A stretch of DNA of 64,000 nucleotides from Candidatus Hydrogenedentota bacterium (GTDB lineage Bacteria > Hydrogenedentota > Hydrogenedentia > Hydrogenedentales > JAEUWI01), in the NCBI GenBank assembly GCA_016791475.1, contig JAEUWI010000026.1:31685-95684 (forward strand). The letters are read 5' to 3'. Of the stretch, positions 52,119 to 60,822 are shown piece after piece (position 1 is the first letter of the stretch; each line of letters starts with the position of its first letter). The notes beneath the pieces were generated by a model. That model ran no database searches, was not told the origin of the DNA, and saw only the letters and a program-made list of their open reading frames with translations. The translations under genes and the position numbers were made by a program.

Positions 52119-53078
52119 ATGAAAGACTACTTACTCGCCGTAGAAATTGGTGGAACAAAACTGCAGGTGGCGCTGGGCACACCGGAAGGAAAAATTGTCG
52201 ATGTCGAGCGGGGCAACGTCGATCCCGCGCGCGGCGCCGAAGGCATTCTGGCATGGCTGGAGACGTCAACGGCGACGGTGATCGGGCGTTGCCCGGGGGA
52301 CGGGGCCTGTCGCGCCATCGGCGTGGGCTTCGGTGGTCCGGTGGATTCGGCGACGGGGCGCGTGCTCGTATCCCATCAGGTCGGCGGCTGGGACGGTGTC
52401 CATTTGAAGCAGTGGTTCGAAGAGCGTTTCTCGCTACCGACCTGTGTGGAAAACGATGCCAACGCGGCGGGTTGGGCGGAGTATTGTCTGGGGGCGGGGC
52501 AGGGCGCCAATACTTTTGTCTACTGCAATATTGGCAGCGGCATCGGCGGCGCGCTCGTCGTCGATGGCAAGCTGTACAACGGCCAGGGGCTCGGCGCCTG
52601 TGAGATTGGACACACCTGGGTGTCGGATTGGACCTCGAACACGCCCGGCGCCATCGACAAACTGGAGCACCTTTGCTCCGGCTGGTCCATAACCCGCCGA
52701 ATCCGAAACTGGAGCGACCTCGATCCGAAGTCGCCTCTGGGCGTGATGTGCGGAGGCGATGCCGGACGTTTGACCTGCCCCATGCTTGCGGATGCCGCAC
52801 GGACGGGTGATGCGCGGGCCCTGGCCGAGATTCGCGCCGTGGCGGCGGGCGTAGGACAGGCGCTGGCGAATGTGGTTACGCTGCTTCATCCCGAGAAGAT
52901 TGCCATGGGCGGCGGGGTCTCGCTCATGGGCGATGTGCTCCTCGACGCACTGGCGGAGCGCGTGGACGCCCTGGCCTTCGGGGCCTACCAGGGCAGTTTC
53001 AGCGTTGTGCCCTGCGCGCTGGAGGAGGATGTGGTCACCGCAGGCGCCCTGCTGATGGCGAAAGCGCTTGGCAGTTGA
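52119..53078 (+). CDS. ROK-family sugar kinase
   Basis: A 319-residue ROK protein. It has the phosphate-1 motif [16 protein letters not shown], the catalytic Asp in [12 protein letters not shown], the glycine loop [15 protein letters not shown], and [10 protein letters not shown]. The zinc motif CxCGxxGC normal for ROK kinases is missing; a different sequence with CSGWS is in its place. Likely a glucokinase-like or amino-sugar kinase. The start at 52119 with AAGGATT is preferred to ATG 52101. The heptanucleotide repeats start at its stop codon. Confidence 0.88.
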   Translation: MKDYLLAVEIGGTKLQVALGTPEGKIVDVERGNVDPARGAEGILAWLETSTATVIGRCPGDGACRAIGVGFGGPVDSATGRVLVSHQVGGWDGVHLKQWFEERFSLPTCVENDANAAGWAEYCLGAGQGANTFVYCNIGSGIGGALVVDGKLYNGQGLGACEIGHTWVSDWTSNTPGAIDKLEHLCSGWSITRRIRNWSDLDPKSPLGVMCGGDAGRLTCPMLADAARTGDARALAEIRAVAAGVGQALANVVTLLHPEKIAMGGGVSLMGDVLLDALAERVDALAFGAYQGSFSVVPCALEEDVVTAGALLMAKALGS

Positions 53079-53216
53079 CAGTGGACAGTGGACAGTGGAC
53101 AGTGGACAGTGGACAGTGGACAGTGGATGGTGGATGGTGGGTGGTGGATGGTGGATGGTGGATGGTAGATGGTGGATGGTGGATGGTGGGTGGTGGATGG
53201 TGGATGGTAGATGGTG
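53077..53216. repeat. Twenty tandem heptanucleotides after the ROK gene
   Basis: Seven GACAGTG units, then 13 units of the GATGGTG type with variants GGTGGTG and GATGGTA. The first unit overlaps the ROK stop codon. The rest of the gap to 53408 holds the next, complementary repeat block. Confidence 0.85.
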
Positions 53217-53299
53217 GACGAGCTGGGCACGTAGAACCAATACGACCAATACTGCCGATTTCAAATATACGTCCTGTCGGTCGTATCCGTCCTATCGCT

Positions 53300-53327
53300 G
53301 TCAATTGTCAACTATCAACTATCAACT
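53300..53327. repeat. Four heptanucleotides of the (G/A)TCAACT type
   Basis: GTCAATT, GTCAACT, ATCAACT, ATCAACT. Their complement belongs to the same family as the CAATTGA/GACAGTG repeats, so the two blocks in this gap are inverted relatives and might pair in RNA. Confidence 0.65.
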
Positions 53328-53408
53328 ATCCCTCAAACTAAGTCTTGCGCCCGTCGGGGGGCAGCGCATATACTCTAGCCCTCAACCAAGGAGAGGATTG
53401 CCGAAATT

Positions 53409-54332
53409 ATGCCCGAAGATGCAGTAATGGCCCAGTTCAATAGTCTTTTTCTAGCGGTGTCTTTGATCATGGGGTTGCTGGTCGGGAGTTTCTGCAATGT
53501 GTGCGTCGGGCGCTGGCCCCACGGCGAATCGGTGGTTTCTCCCCGGTCGCGGTGCCCCAAGTGTATGAACGCCATCGCGTGGTACGACAATATTCCCCTG
53601 TTGAGCTGGTTGATACTTGCCGCAAAGTGTCGCCACTGCAAAGCCCCCATCTCATGGCAGTATCCCGTGGTCGAAGCGATCACCGGCGTCTTGTTTGTCC
53701 TCGTCTACCTTCGCTTCGACATGACCCTCGCCACACCCATCTATATGGCCCTGGCGGCGGCCATGGTCGTTGTCACCTTTCAGGACCTCGCGGACTGGAC
53801 CATCCCGAATGAAATCACCCTGCCGGGTGTCCCCGTGGGGCTTGGCCTTTCCGTCATCGCCATGCTGGTCCCGGCTGCGGGGTTGCGCGTCATACATCCC
53901 TTCGACGCGCTCGCGGGCATCGCCCTGGGCTTCGGAATTCTGTATGGCCTTGACCGCATCGCTATTTTTGTCCTCAAGAAGCCGGGTATGGGCTTCGGCG
54001 ACGTAAAGCTGATGGCCATGTTGGGTGCTTTCATTGGCTGGCAGGGCGTGCTGGGCACGCTCATGCTCGCCTCCGTACTCGGCAGCACCATCGGCCTTTC
54101 CATGATTCTCTATTTCAAGCTCAAGGGCGCGCCCGCCGCGGCCGAAACCACACCGGAAGCAGAAACGGATGGCGGGGAGCCTGAAAAGGACGACGAAAGT
54201 GACGACGGTATTTCGCTGGGCGCGCATTACCTTCCCTTTGGTCCCTATATCGCCATTGCGGGCCTGGTTTACCTCTTCGTCGGGCCCGAAGTGATTGCAT
54301 GGTACCTTCAGCAGCTCGCCCCGGTCGCCTGA
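53409..54332 (+). CDS. pilD: Prepilin leader peptidase / N-methyltransferase
   Basis: A 307-residue A24 peptidase that cuts and N-methylates type IV prepilins. The N-terminal methylase part has the paired cysteines CPKC...CRHC (about residues 55-80). The two catalytic Asp are in [17 protein letters not shown] and the motif [19 protein letters not shown]. Six to eight membrane segments. A charged loop of about 35 residues (E/D-rich) before the last helix is unusual. It lies 7 kb from the pseudopilin genes and is probably their processing enzyme. Confidence 0.92.
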   Translation: MPEDAVMAQFNSLFLAVSLIMGLLVGSFCNVCVGRWPHGESVVSPRSRCPKCMNAIAWYDNIPLLSWLILAAKCRHCKAPISWQYPVVEAITGVLFVLVYLRFDMTLATPIYMALAAAMVVVTFQDLADWTIPNEITLPGVPVGLGLSVIAMLVPAAGLRVIHPFDALAGIALGFGILYGLDRIAIFVLKKPGMGFGDVKLMAMLGAFIGWQGVLGTLMLASVLGSTIGLSMILYFKLKGAPAAAETTPEAETDGGEPEKDDESDDGISLGAHYLPFGPYIAIAGLVYLFVGPEVIAWYLQQLAPVA

Positions 54333-54426
54333 CCGGTATCGGTGCGCGCGCGTTGAACGTGCCCAGTGAGTCGACCCGTGCGGTCTGGATCGGGCCAGCC
54401 ATGGTGCCAGGGAGTAGTGTTCCACC

Positions 54427-55494
54427 ATGACCCAATCGTTAATTCAATTCGATCCCGCCTTCTTCGAGCGCATCTGGGGCGGGCACCGTTTTGCTTCGTT
54501 GCCGGGTTTTGATGCCCCCCGCAATGTCCCCCTGGGTGAAGCCTGGTTGATCTCGGATCACCCCGCCCATGAAAGTCGCGTTTCGAACGGGGCCTGGCGC
54601 GGGCAGACCCTCCACGATCTCGTGCTGTCATCGCCCGACTACCTCCTGGGCACCCACGCCGCCCCAACCATCCACGGTCGCTTTCCCCTCCTCCTGAAAA
54701 TCCTCGATGCCGCCGAGGTGCTTTCGGTACAGGTGCACCCCGATGACGAGGACGCCATCCGCCTCGGCGAGCCCGACGTGGGTAAGACCGAGATGTGGCA
54801 TGTACTCGCCGCCGAACCGGACAGCGCACTGATTTGCGGGCTCGACCCCGCCGTCACGCCGGAACAGTTTCAAGTCGCCGTGGAGGACGGCACGATCCAG
54901 GAATTCATGAAATCCATCCCCGCCGTGCCCGGCACGACGGCCTTCGTTTCGGCCGGCACGGTCCACGCGATCGGCGCCGGGATTCTGCTGGCCGAGATCC
55001 AGCAAAACAGCGATATCACCTACCGAATCTACGATTGGGACCGCACCGACGCCCACGGGCGCGCTCGTGAACTTCATCTCGACAAGGCCGCTCAGGTGAC
55101 CCGATTCGGGCTGTCCCATCCGGGCGCTTCCCGGCCACTGGGTTATCACCTGGACGGCGCGGAAGTGTCCGTCCTCGGCGCCTGCAAGTATTTCGTGAAC
55201 GAACTCATTTCCCTGGACGGCGCCTTCCGACGTGATACCGGGGGACGCTCCTTCCACATTGTGATGCCCCGAGACGGGGAAATGGAGATCCGCGCCGGGG
55301 AGGAACGCTGTGCACTGCAAGTCTGCCGCGCGGTGATGATTCCGGCTGGCGCGGGGCCCTATACCATCACAGGAACAGGAAAGGTGCTAAACTATTATGT
55401 CCCGGATCTCGAAGCGGATCTTGTTCGCCCGCTCCGCGCCGCCGGACACAGCAGTGAGTTGATCGGTCAGCTCGGTGTAATTTTCCCCGGCTAA
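54427..55494 (+). CDS. manA: Mannose-6-phosphate isomerase (class I)
   Basis: A 355-residue cupin isomerase interconverting fructose-6-P and mannose-6-P. The metal ligands are visible in VQVHPDDEDA (Gln, His) and TEMWHVL (Glu), then GTVHAIGAGILLAEIQQNSD (His). RIYDWDR is typical of the short form. The C-terminal cupin is complete. It starts after GGAG with 12-base spacing. Confidence 0.9.
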   Translation: MTQSLIQFDPAFFERIWGGHRFASLPGFDAPRNVPLGEAWLISDHPAHESRVSNGAWRGQTLHDLVLSSPDYLLGTHAAPTIHGRFPLLLKILDAAEVLSVQVHPDDEDAIRLGEPDVGKTEMWHVLAAEPDSALICGLDPAVTPEQFQVAVEDGTIQEFMKSIPAVPGTTAFVSAGTVHAIGAGILLAEIQQNSDITYRIYDWDRTDAHGRARELHLDKAAQVTRFGLSHPGASRPLGYHLDGAEVSVLGACKYFVNELISLDGAFRRDTGGRSFHIVMPRDGEMEIRAGEERCALQVCRAVMIPAGAGPYTITGTGKVLNYYVPDLEADLVRPLRAAGHSSELIGQLGVIFPG

Positions 55495-55662
55495 CCGCCG
55501 AAAATTCGCACCTATTTATGCTGAATAATTGTCGTATGGCTCCATTGTGGAACTCAATATGCGAGATATGATCATGCGAACCACTTATACTGTGGAAAGT
55601 TTAATCAGACTCGCTGCACAAGTTGCGGCAGCATCGTCGCAGAGCTTGGCGAAGGAGTACCC

Positions 55663-56259
55663 ATGTCGACACTGAGCGATGCCGCGCTGGTGCTCCGCTG
55701 CCTGGAGGGGGATACCGATGCCTTCGGCGATCTCGTAGAGCGCTATGAATCTTCCGTCTACGCCACGGCCCACTACTATGTCGGTCGCTATGGCGCGGCG
55801 GAAGACGTCTCCCAGGAGGCTTTCTGGGCGGCCTATCGCGGATTGCGCCGCCTGAAAGATCCCAACAAGATTGGCCCCTGGCTTCGGGAGATCACTACGC
55901 GCACGTCGGCGAACTGGCTTCGGAAGAACCGGTCCCGCCTGAATCACGAGACCCCGTTGCCCCATCGGCGCACGATCTCGATGGAGGAGGCGCGCAGGGG
56001 TCCCGAGGCCTTCATGGAGCGGGAAGACCTCTACGCCCGCGTGCAGCGGGCTATTGATACCCTGCCCGAGCGGTACCGATTGCCGGTCATGCTCCGGTAT
56101 CTGCAAGAGTTGAGTTACGAAGAAATCAGTCGGTTCACGGGCGAGTCCCGCGACGAGATACGTGGCATATTGCACCGCGCCGGGCGCCAGCTTCGCACGG
56201 TGTTGTCGGAAGACGGAAATCAGGAGGAAGAGTCCACTTGGCCTCATGTTCGCAAGTAA
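55663..56259 (+). CDS. ECF-type RNA polymerase sigma factor
   Basis: A 198-residue sigma-70 family factor. Region 2 is LVERYESSVYATAHYYVGRY, AEDVSQEAFWAAYRGL; region 4 is LPERYRLPVMLRYLQELSYEEISRF, TGESRDEIRGILHRAGRQL. It is paired with the membrane anti-sigma that follows, whose TTG start lies 22 bases inside this gene. A GGAACTC at 55549 with TC about 16 bases downstream may be its own ECF-type promoter. Confidence 0.9.
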   Translation: MSTLSDAALVLRCLEGDTDAFGDLVERYESSVYATAHYYVGRYGAAEDVSQEAFWAAYRGLRRLKDPNKIGPWLREITTRTSANWLRKNRSRLNHETPLPHRRTISMEEARRGPEAFMEREDLYARVQRAIDTLPERYRLPVMLRYLQELSYEEISRFTGESRDEIRGILHRAGRQLRTVLSEDGNQEEESTWPHVRK

Positions 56260-57527
56260 GCAGCCTGCTGCAGGCGTATATCGACGGAGAACTCGGGAAT
56301 GCCGAAAAGAGCATCCTCGAGCAGCACCTCCGCGAGTGCCCGTCCTGCCGGCATGACTTGGGCGAACAGAACGCGTGTTCCGCGAAAATTTTCGAATCAC
56401 TTTTCACTCAGCGGCTGCGTGGAGGCCTTCGCTCGCAGGTCCTGGATCACCTTCCCGAGATGGACCCGGCGCCGAGGATGGGTTCCCATCCCACCGATCC
56501 GCAGTATGCCCGCCGGCGCACCCGGGTTGTCCCCTTCCCCAGAATGTTGCTCGTGGCCGCGGCCGCCCTGTTGACCCTGGCCGGGCTTTACTTCTATACC
56601 GGCGAAACCGCGCCGTCCTCAGTGCGCCCGCCCGCGGTGGGTATGGTGACCTACAGCAACGGAAATGAGGTTTTTTGCAAGGCGGGCGAGGATGAAACCT
56701 ATGTGGCGGCCGAGCTGAAGTCGCTGGTGCGCCCGGGAGACCAGTTTGAAACCCTGGCGAAGGGCAGGCTGGCGATCTCGCTGATCGGCGGCTCAATCGT
56801 CAAGGCGAACTACAGCTCGGGACTTACCATCCAGGACAATCGCCGCGTAAGCGTGGAACAAGGCCTGACCTTTTTTGACGTGGGCCGGGACAAGCGCCTG
56901 TTCAACGTGAAAACGCCTGGCGGAGAAATCCTGGTGTTTGGCACGGCCTTCGTGGTCGAAGTGAAATCCGACGCCACCAAAGTCACGGTGACCGAAGGTG
57001 ATATTCTCGTATCCAACGACCTCGGTAAGACGGGGGTATCCAAGGGGAATCAGCTCGTGTTTCGAATGGGTGAACCCCTGGCCGAACCCTACCCGGTTGA
57101 TGCGGCGAAAGAGGCCGCATGGGCCGATGAAATCGTGCCCGATCCCGAAGCGTTGGCCCTTTTCCGGCAGACCCTCGAAAGCCGCGCCGCCATCAACAAT
57201 TCGATCCCGGCGATTCCCGTCTATGCGGTCTGGAACCTGGCCGATCGTCACATAAGCGAAATTCAGATTACCTGGGCTTCCGATGGGCGCGCGACGGGGC
57301 ATTGCGGCTATATCGTCCACGTGTCCGATGGGCAGGGTAACCTGCTCTACATCGATACCCTCGACGGCAGCCTCTTTGACGATGTCAATCGGGAAAAAGC
57401 AAACCTGCCACTGCCCGGTGGTCCTGTGACGGGAATAGACGTGATCCACGTAAAGCTGGTCCCCGACCACCGCGACGGCACGATCGAAACCGAGATGCGG
57501 GTGGACGTCGTCGTCACACCGAACTAA
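56238..57527 (+). CDS. Anti-sigma factor with zinc finger and FecR domain
   Basis: A 429-residue protein. The N-terminal anti-sigma zinc finger (HxxxCxxC, HLRECPSCR at about residues 32-40, with an upstream Cys/His) binds the sigma factor. One membrane helix (about 97-117) follows. The outside part has a FecR-like domain (GNEVFCKAGEDETYVAAELK onward; SVEQGLTFFDVGRDKRLFNV; FGTAFVVEVKSD). Such pairs relay envelope signals. The start is TTG at 56238, inside the sigma gene. A strong terminator follows. Confidence 0.83.
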   Translation: MASCSQVSSLLQAYIDGELGNAEKSILEQHLRECPSCRHDLGEQNACSAKIFESLFTQRLRGGLRSQVLDHLPEMDPAPRMGSHPTDPQYARRRTRVVPFPRMLLVAAAALLTLAGLYFYTGETAPSSVRPPAVGMVTYSNGNEVFCKAGEDETYVAAELKSLVRPGDQFETLAKGRLAISLIGGSIVKANYSSGLTIQDNRRVSVEQGLTFFDVGRDKRLFNVKTPGGEILVFGTAFVVEVKSDATKVTVTEGDILVSNDLGKTGVSKGNQLVFRMGEPLAEPYPVDAAKEAAWADEIVPDPEALALFRQTLESRAAINNSIPAIPVYAVWNLADRHISEIQITWASDGRATGHCGYIVHVSDGQGNLLYIDTLDGSLFDDVNREKANLPLPGGPVTGIDVIHVKLVPDHRDGTIETEMRVDVVVTPN

Positions 57528-57560
57528 TCACGCCGATAGCAACACACTTTCGAAATACAC

Positions 57561-57594
57561 GCGCCCGTGCCTTACCGGCACGGGCGCCTTTTCG
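57561..57594 (+). terminator. Rho-independent terminator after the anti-sigma gene
   Basis: A perfect 11-bp stem GCGCCCGTGCC/GGCACGGGCGC (57561-57571 and 57577-57587) with loop TTACC, followed by CTTTTCG. Confidence 0.85.
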
Positions 57595-57649
57595 TTGAAA
57601 GGTGTATTATGGAGTTTCATTTTATTAATTAGGCATGCTTCAAAATTAC

Positions 57650-57678
57650 TTGCGCCGGGGCTAAAAATCTGCTATAGT
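57650..57678 (+). promoter_or_regulatory. Sigma-70-type promoter of the metal transporter operon
   Basis: TTGCGC (57650-57655), 17-bp spacer, TATAGT (57673-57678), 73 bases before the ATG at 57751. Upstream is an A/T-rich stretch with TTAATTAGGCATGC, a possible DtxR/MntR-type site, but I could not define a palindrome. Confidence 0.5.
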
Positions 57679-57750
57679 GCATGCGTCAAGAAACCAGCGC
57701 AACCGACCACGCTCGGTGGCGGAGCCTGCGCGATGTTTGAGGGTTCCTGT

Positions 57751-58710
57751 ATGAATAAATCCAAAATGATTCCGTGGCTCCTCGGCCTGGCCCTGTTTGC
57801 GCCGTTGACCGGTTGCAAACAGGCCGCTGGACCCGCCGGGCCCGCGGATAGCACCGCGCCCCTGAAAATCACCTGCACCATCGGCATGATCGGCGACGTG
57901 GCCCAGGAAATCGGCGGCGAGCAGGTCGTCGTGACGAGCCTGATGGGTTCCGGTGTCGATCCGCACCTCTACAAGGCCTCCCAGGGCGACCTGGCCCGCT
58001 TGAATGAAGCGGATGTCATACTCTACAACGGGCTGCACCTCGAAGGCCGAATGGCGGATGTCCTTGTTGGAATGGCGAGCCGGGTGAAGACCTATCAGGT
58101 AACGGACCAGATCGATCCGACCCTGCTGCGCGAGCCGCCGGAGTTTCAGGGAAATTACGATCCCCATGTGTGGTTTGATGTATCCTTGTGGCAAAAAGTA
58201 GCCGAGCGCATCCACGCCATCCTGGTGGAAAGCCGCCCTGAACAGAAGGGTTATTTCGACGAACGCGCGGCGGCCTATCAGGCGAAGCTGGCGGAGCTGC
58301 ATGAATACGCCCGCACCCGGATCGCGACCATCCCGGAGGACCACCGCGTTCTCGTGACGGCCCACGACGCTTTCGGTTATTTTGGCCGGGCTTATGGCCT
58401 CGAAGTCATGGGCATTCAGGGGATCAGTACATCCTCCGAATACGGCCTGCAGGACTTGAACAAACTGGTGGAGTTGCTGGTGAGCCGCAAGATCCAGGCG
58501 GTCTTTGTGGAAACGTCGATTTCTCACGCGTCCATCGAGGCGCTGATCGCGGGGGCTGCATCGAAGGGGCACACCGTGCGCCTCGGCGGCACGCTGTACT
58601 CCGATGCGATGGGGGAGACGGGAACGCCCGAAGGCACCTACCTCGGGATGGTCCGGCACAATGTGGATACGATAGTGGAGGCCCTGAAGAGCGATGCAAG
58701 CCCCGGTTGA
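57751..58710 (+). CDS. Metal ABC transporter substrate-binding lipoprotein (TroA-like)
   Basis: A 319-residue lipoprotein with lipobox LTGC (about residue 20). It has the TroA fold: ITCTIGMIGDVAQEIGGEQV and GVDPHLYKASQGDLARL (His ligand), YDPHVWFDVSLW (His), VTAHDAFGYFGRAYGLE (His), and GTLYSDAMGETGTPEG (Asp). Three His and Asp suggest Mn, Zn or Fe. The ATG at 57751 has GAGGG upstream; an in-frame ATG at 57733 is possible. The ATPase gene starts 17 bases before its stop. Confidence 0.9.
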   Translation: MNKSKMIPWLLGLALFAPLTGCKQAAGPAGPADSTAPLKITCTIGMIGDVAQEIGGEQVVVTSLMGSGVDPHLYKASQGDLARLNEADVILYNGLHLEGRMADVLVGMASRVKTYQVTDQIDPTLLREPPEFQGNYDPHVWFDVSLWQKVAERIHAILVESRPEQKGYFDERAAAYQAKLAELHEYARTRIATIPEDHRVLVTAHDAFGYFGRAYGLEVMGIQGISTSSEYGLQDLNKLVELLVSRKIQAVFVETSISHASIEALIAGAASKGHTVRLGGTLYSDAMGETGTPEGTYLGMVRHNVDTIVEALKSDASPG

Positions 58711-59488
58711 AGCCGCACCCATTGAAGTCCATGACCTGACGGTGGCCTATCAGCACCGCCCCGTCCTCTGGGACATTGACCTCTCTTTTCCCAAGGGCGA
58801 GCTCATCGGCGTGGTGGGGCCCAACGGCGCGGGCAAGAGCACCCTCATCAAAGCCATCATGGGCCTCGTGCCCCTGGCCTCGGGCCATGTGAAGATCTTC
58901 GGCCAGTCGTCCCGTCGGGCCCTTTCCGCCGTGGCCTACGTGCCCCAGCGGGAATCGGTGGACTGGGATTTTCCCACCACCGCCCTCGACGTGGTGCTCA
59001 TGGGGCGCTACGGCCATCTCTCCCTTTTCGGCAGGCCCCACAAACGGGACCGCGAGATCGCGCGGGAGAGCCTGGCCAAGGTGGGCATGGGAGACTACGC
59101 CGATCGCCAGATCAGCCAGCTCTCCGGTGGCCAGCAGCAGCGCGTCTTCCTGGCGCGGGCACTCGCCCAGCAGACCCGGGTCTACCTCATGGACGAGCCC
59201 TTTGCGGGCGTGGACGCGACCACGGAAAAGGCCATAGTGACCCTGCTGCGCGAGTTGCGCGCCCAGGGCAGCACGGTCGTGGTGGTCCATCACGATCTCC
59301 ACAGCGTGCCGGACTATTTCGACTCCGTGCTCATGCTCAACCTGCGCGCCGTCGCCTTTGGCCCCGTGGCCACGACCTTTACGCCGGAGAACCTCAACGC
59401 CACCTATGGCGGGCGGCTCCACCTGCTCACCGAGGTGACGGAGCGCCTGCGGGAGAAGGAGTGGATCTCCCGGAAGGCGGCGGAATGA
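58694..59488 (+). CDS. Metal ABC transporter ATPase (TroB/ZnuC-like)
   Basis: A 264-residue ABC ATPase. Walker A GPNGAGKSTLIKAIMG, Q-loop VPQRESVDWDFP, signature LSGGQQQRVFLARAL, Walker B VYLMDEPFAGVD and the switch His in VVVVHHDLHSV. The Q-loop VPQR.SVDW is typical of Mn/Zn transporters. It overlaps both neighbours, by 17 and 4 bases. Confidence 0.93.
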   Translation: MQAPVEAAPIEVHDLTVAYQHRPVLWDIDLSFPKGELIGVVGPNGAGKSTLIKAIMGLVPLASGHVKIFGQSSRRALSAVAYVPQRESVDWDFPTTALDVVLMGRYGHLSLFGRPHKRDREIARESLAKVGMGDYADRQISQLSGGQQQRVFLARALAQQTRVYLMDEPFAGVDATTEKAIVTLLRELRAQGSTVVVVHHDLHSVPDYFDSVLMLNLRAVAFGPVATTFTPENLNATYGGRLHLLTEVTERLREKEWISRKAAE

Positions 59489-60822
59489 ACGGCGCCGCGC
59501 CTGAAGGTTTACCGCCCTGGCTGGAATTCTTCACCTTTCCCAGCGCGAATGTGGTCTATGTGCTGGCGGGTTGCGTCATCCTCGGTATATCCGCCGGGCT
59601 CCTGGGCTGCTTCGCCTTTCTCCGCAAGCGCTCTCTCCTGGGCGATGCCCTTTCCCACGCGGCCCTGCCGGGCGTGTGCATGGCCTTCATGCTCACCGGC
59701 ACCAAGGAGCCCCTGGTCGTCCTCTCCGGCGCCGTCGTCTCCTGCTGGATGGGGTCGCTGGCCATCGAGTGGATTGTGAAGTACACCCGCTGCAAGGAAG
59801 ACAGCGCCCTGGGCATGGTGCTCTCCGTGTTCTTCGGCCTCGGCATTCTTCTGCTCACCCATATCCAGAAATCCGGCAACGCCGCCCAGTCGGGGCTGGA
59901 CAAATTCCTCTTCGGCCAGGCCGCCTCGCTGGTGGAAAAGGATGTCTACCTCCTCGGCGGTCTCGGGCTGGTCCTGTGCGCGATTGTGCTCGTGGGCTAC
60001 AAGGAACTGAAGATCGTATCCTTCGATCCCGATTTCGCCCGCGGGCTTGGTCTGCCCGTGCGCGCCGTGGAAATCGCACTGGCCACCATGATCGTCCTCG
60101 CCGTGTGTATCGGCCTGCAGGCGGTCGGCGTCGTACTGATGGCGGCCATGCTGGTGACCCCCGCGGCCGCCGCGCGCTACTGGACCGATCATCTCGGCAG
60201 GATGCTCCTACTGGCCGTGCTCTTTGGCGCGATCAGCGGCTTCATCGGCGCCTACGTGAGCTACCTCAGCGCGCGTATGCCCACGGGACCCTGGATGGTG
60301 GTGGGGGTGACCAGCATCTTCATCGTGTCCTTCCTCGTCGCGCCCCGGCGCGGCGCCCTGGCCCGCGTCGTGCGCCACCGTCGCTTCCGCCGCAAGACCG
60401 CCACGGAAAACATTCTGCGCACCCTGTACAAATTCGGCGAGGCCGCGCGCGACTGGCACGAGCCCCGCTCGCTGGGCGAACTGCTCCAGCACCGCGACAT
60501 GCCCATGGGCTTCCTGCAGCGCACGGTACGCCGCCTGGAACATGAAGGCCTCGTATCGGAGGAAAGCGGTGGCCGCTTTATCCTCACCCGTGCCGGTATT
60601 GAAGCGGCCGAACGCCTGACGCGTCTGCACCGCCTGTGGGAACTCTATCTCATGAAAAAGTTGGAGATCGCGCCGGACCACGTCCACGATGACGCGGAAG
60701 AAATCGAGCACATTCTCACACCCGAGTTGGAGCAGCGCTTGATGGACGAGCTGGGCGACGAGGGCCTCGATCCCCACGGCCAGCAAATCCCCGCAGCGGC
60801 CCAGGAAGGGCAGGCCCGATGA
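59485..60822 (+). CDS. Metal ABC transporter permease fused to a DtxR/MntR-like regulator
   Basis: A 445-residue fusion. Residues about 1-290 are the TroC/ZnuB-type permease (eight or nine membrane helices; LLGDALSHAALPGVCMAFML, GVVLMAAMLVTPAAAARYW). Residues about 305-445 are a cytoplasmic region with winged helix (MPMGFLQRTVRRLEHEGLVS) and a DtxR-type metal/dimerisation part (HRLWELYLMKKLEIAPDHVH, then DDAEEIEH). The HxxxE and AEEIEH residues match MntR metal ligands. The overlap with the ATPase is ATGA. The fused domain may sense the imported metal directly. The next permease overlaps it by 4 bases. Confidence 0.88.
   Translation: MNGAAPEGLPPWLEFFTFPSANVVYVLAGCVILGISAGLLGCFAFLRKRSLLGDALSHAALPGVCMAFMLTGTKEPLVVLSGAVVSCWMGSLAIEWIVKYTRCKEDSALGMVLSVFFGLGILLLTHIQKSGNAAQSGLDKFLFGQAASLVEKDVYLLGGLGLVLCAIVLVGYKELKIVSFDPDFARGLGLPVRAVEIALATMIVLAVCIGLQAVGVVLMAAMLVTPAAAARYWTDHLGRMLLLAVLFGAISGFIGAYVSYLSARMPTGPWMVVGVTSIFIVSFLVAPRRGALARVVRHRRFRRKTATENILRTLYKFGEAARDWHEPRSLGELLQHRDMPMGFLQRTVRRLEHEGLVSEESGGRFILTRAGIEAAERLTRLHRLWELYLMKKLEIAPDHVHDDAEEIEHILTPELEQRLMDELGDEGLDPHGQQIPAAAQEGQAR

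Noticed and set aside
53077..53216. Tandem repeats considered as a CRISPR array
   Set aside because: Units are 7 bp with no spacers and no cas genes, so this is a minisatellite.
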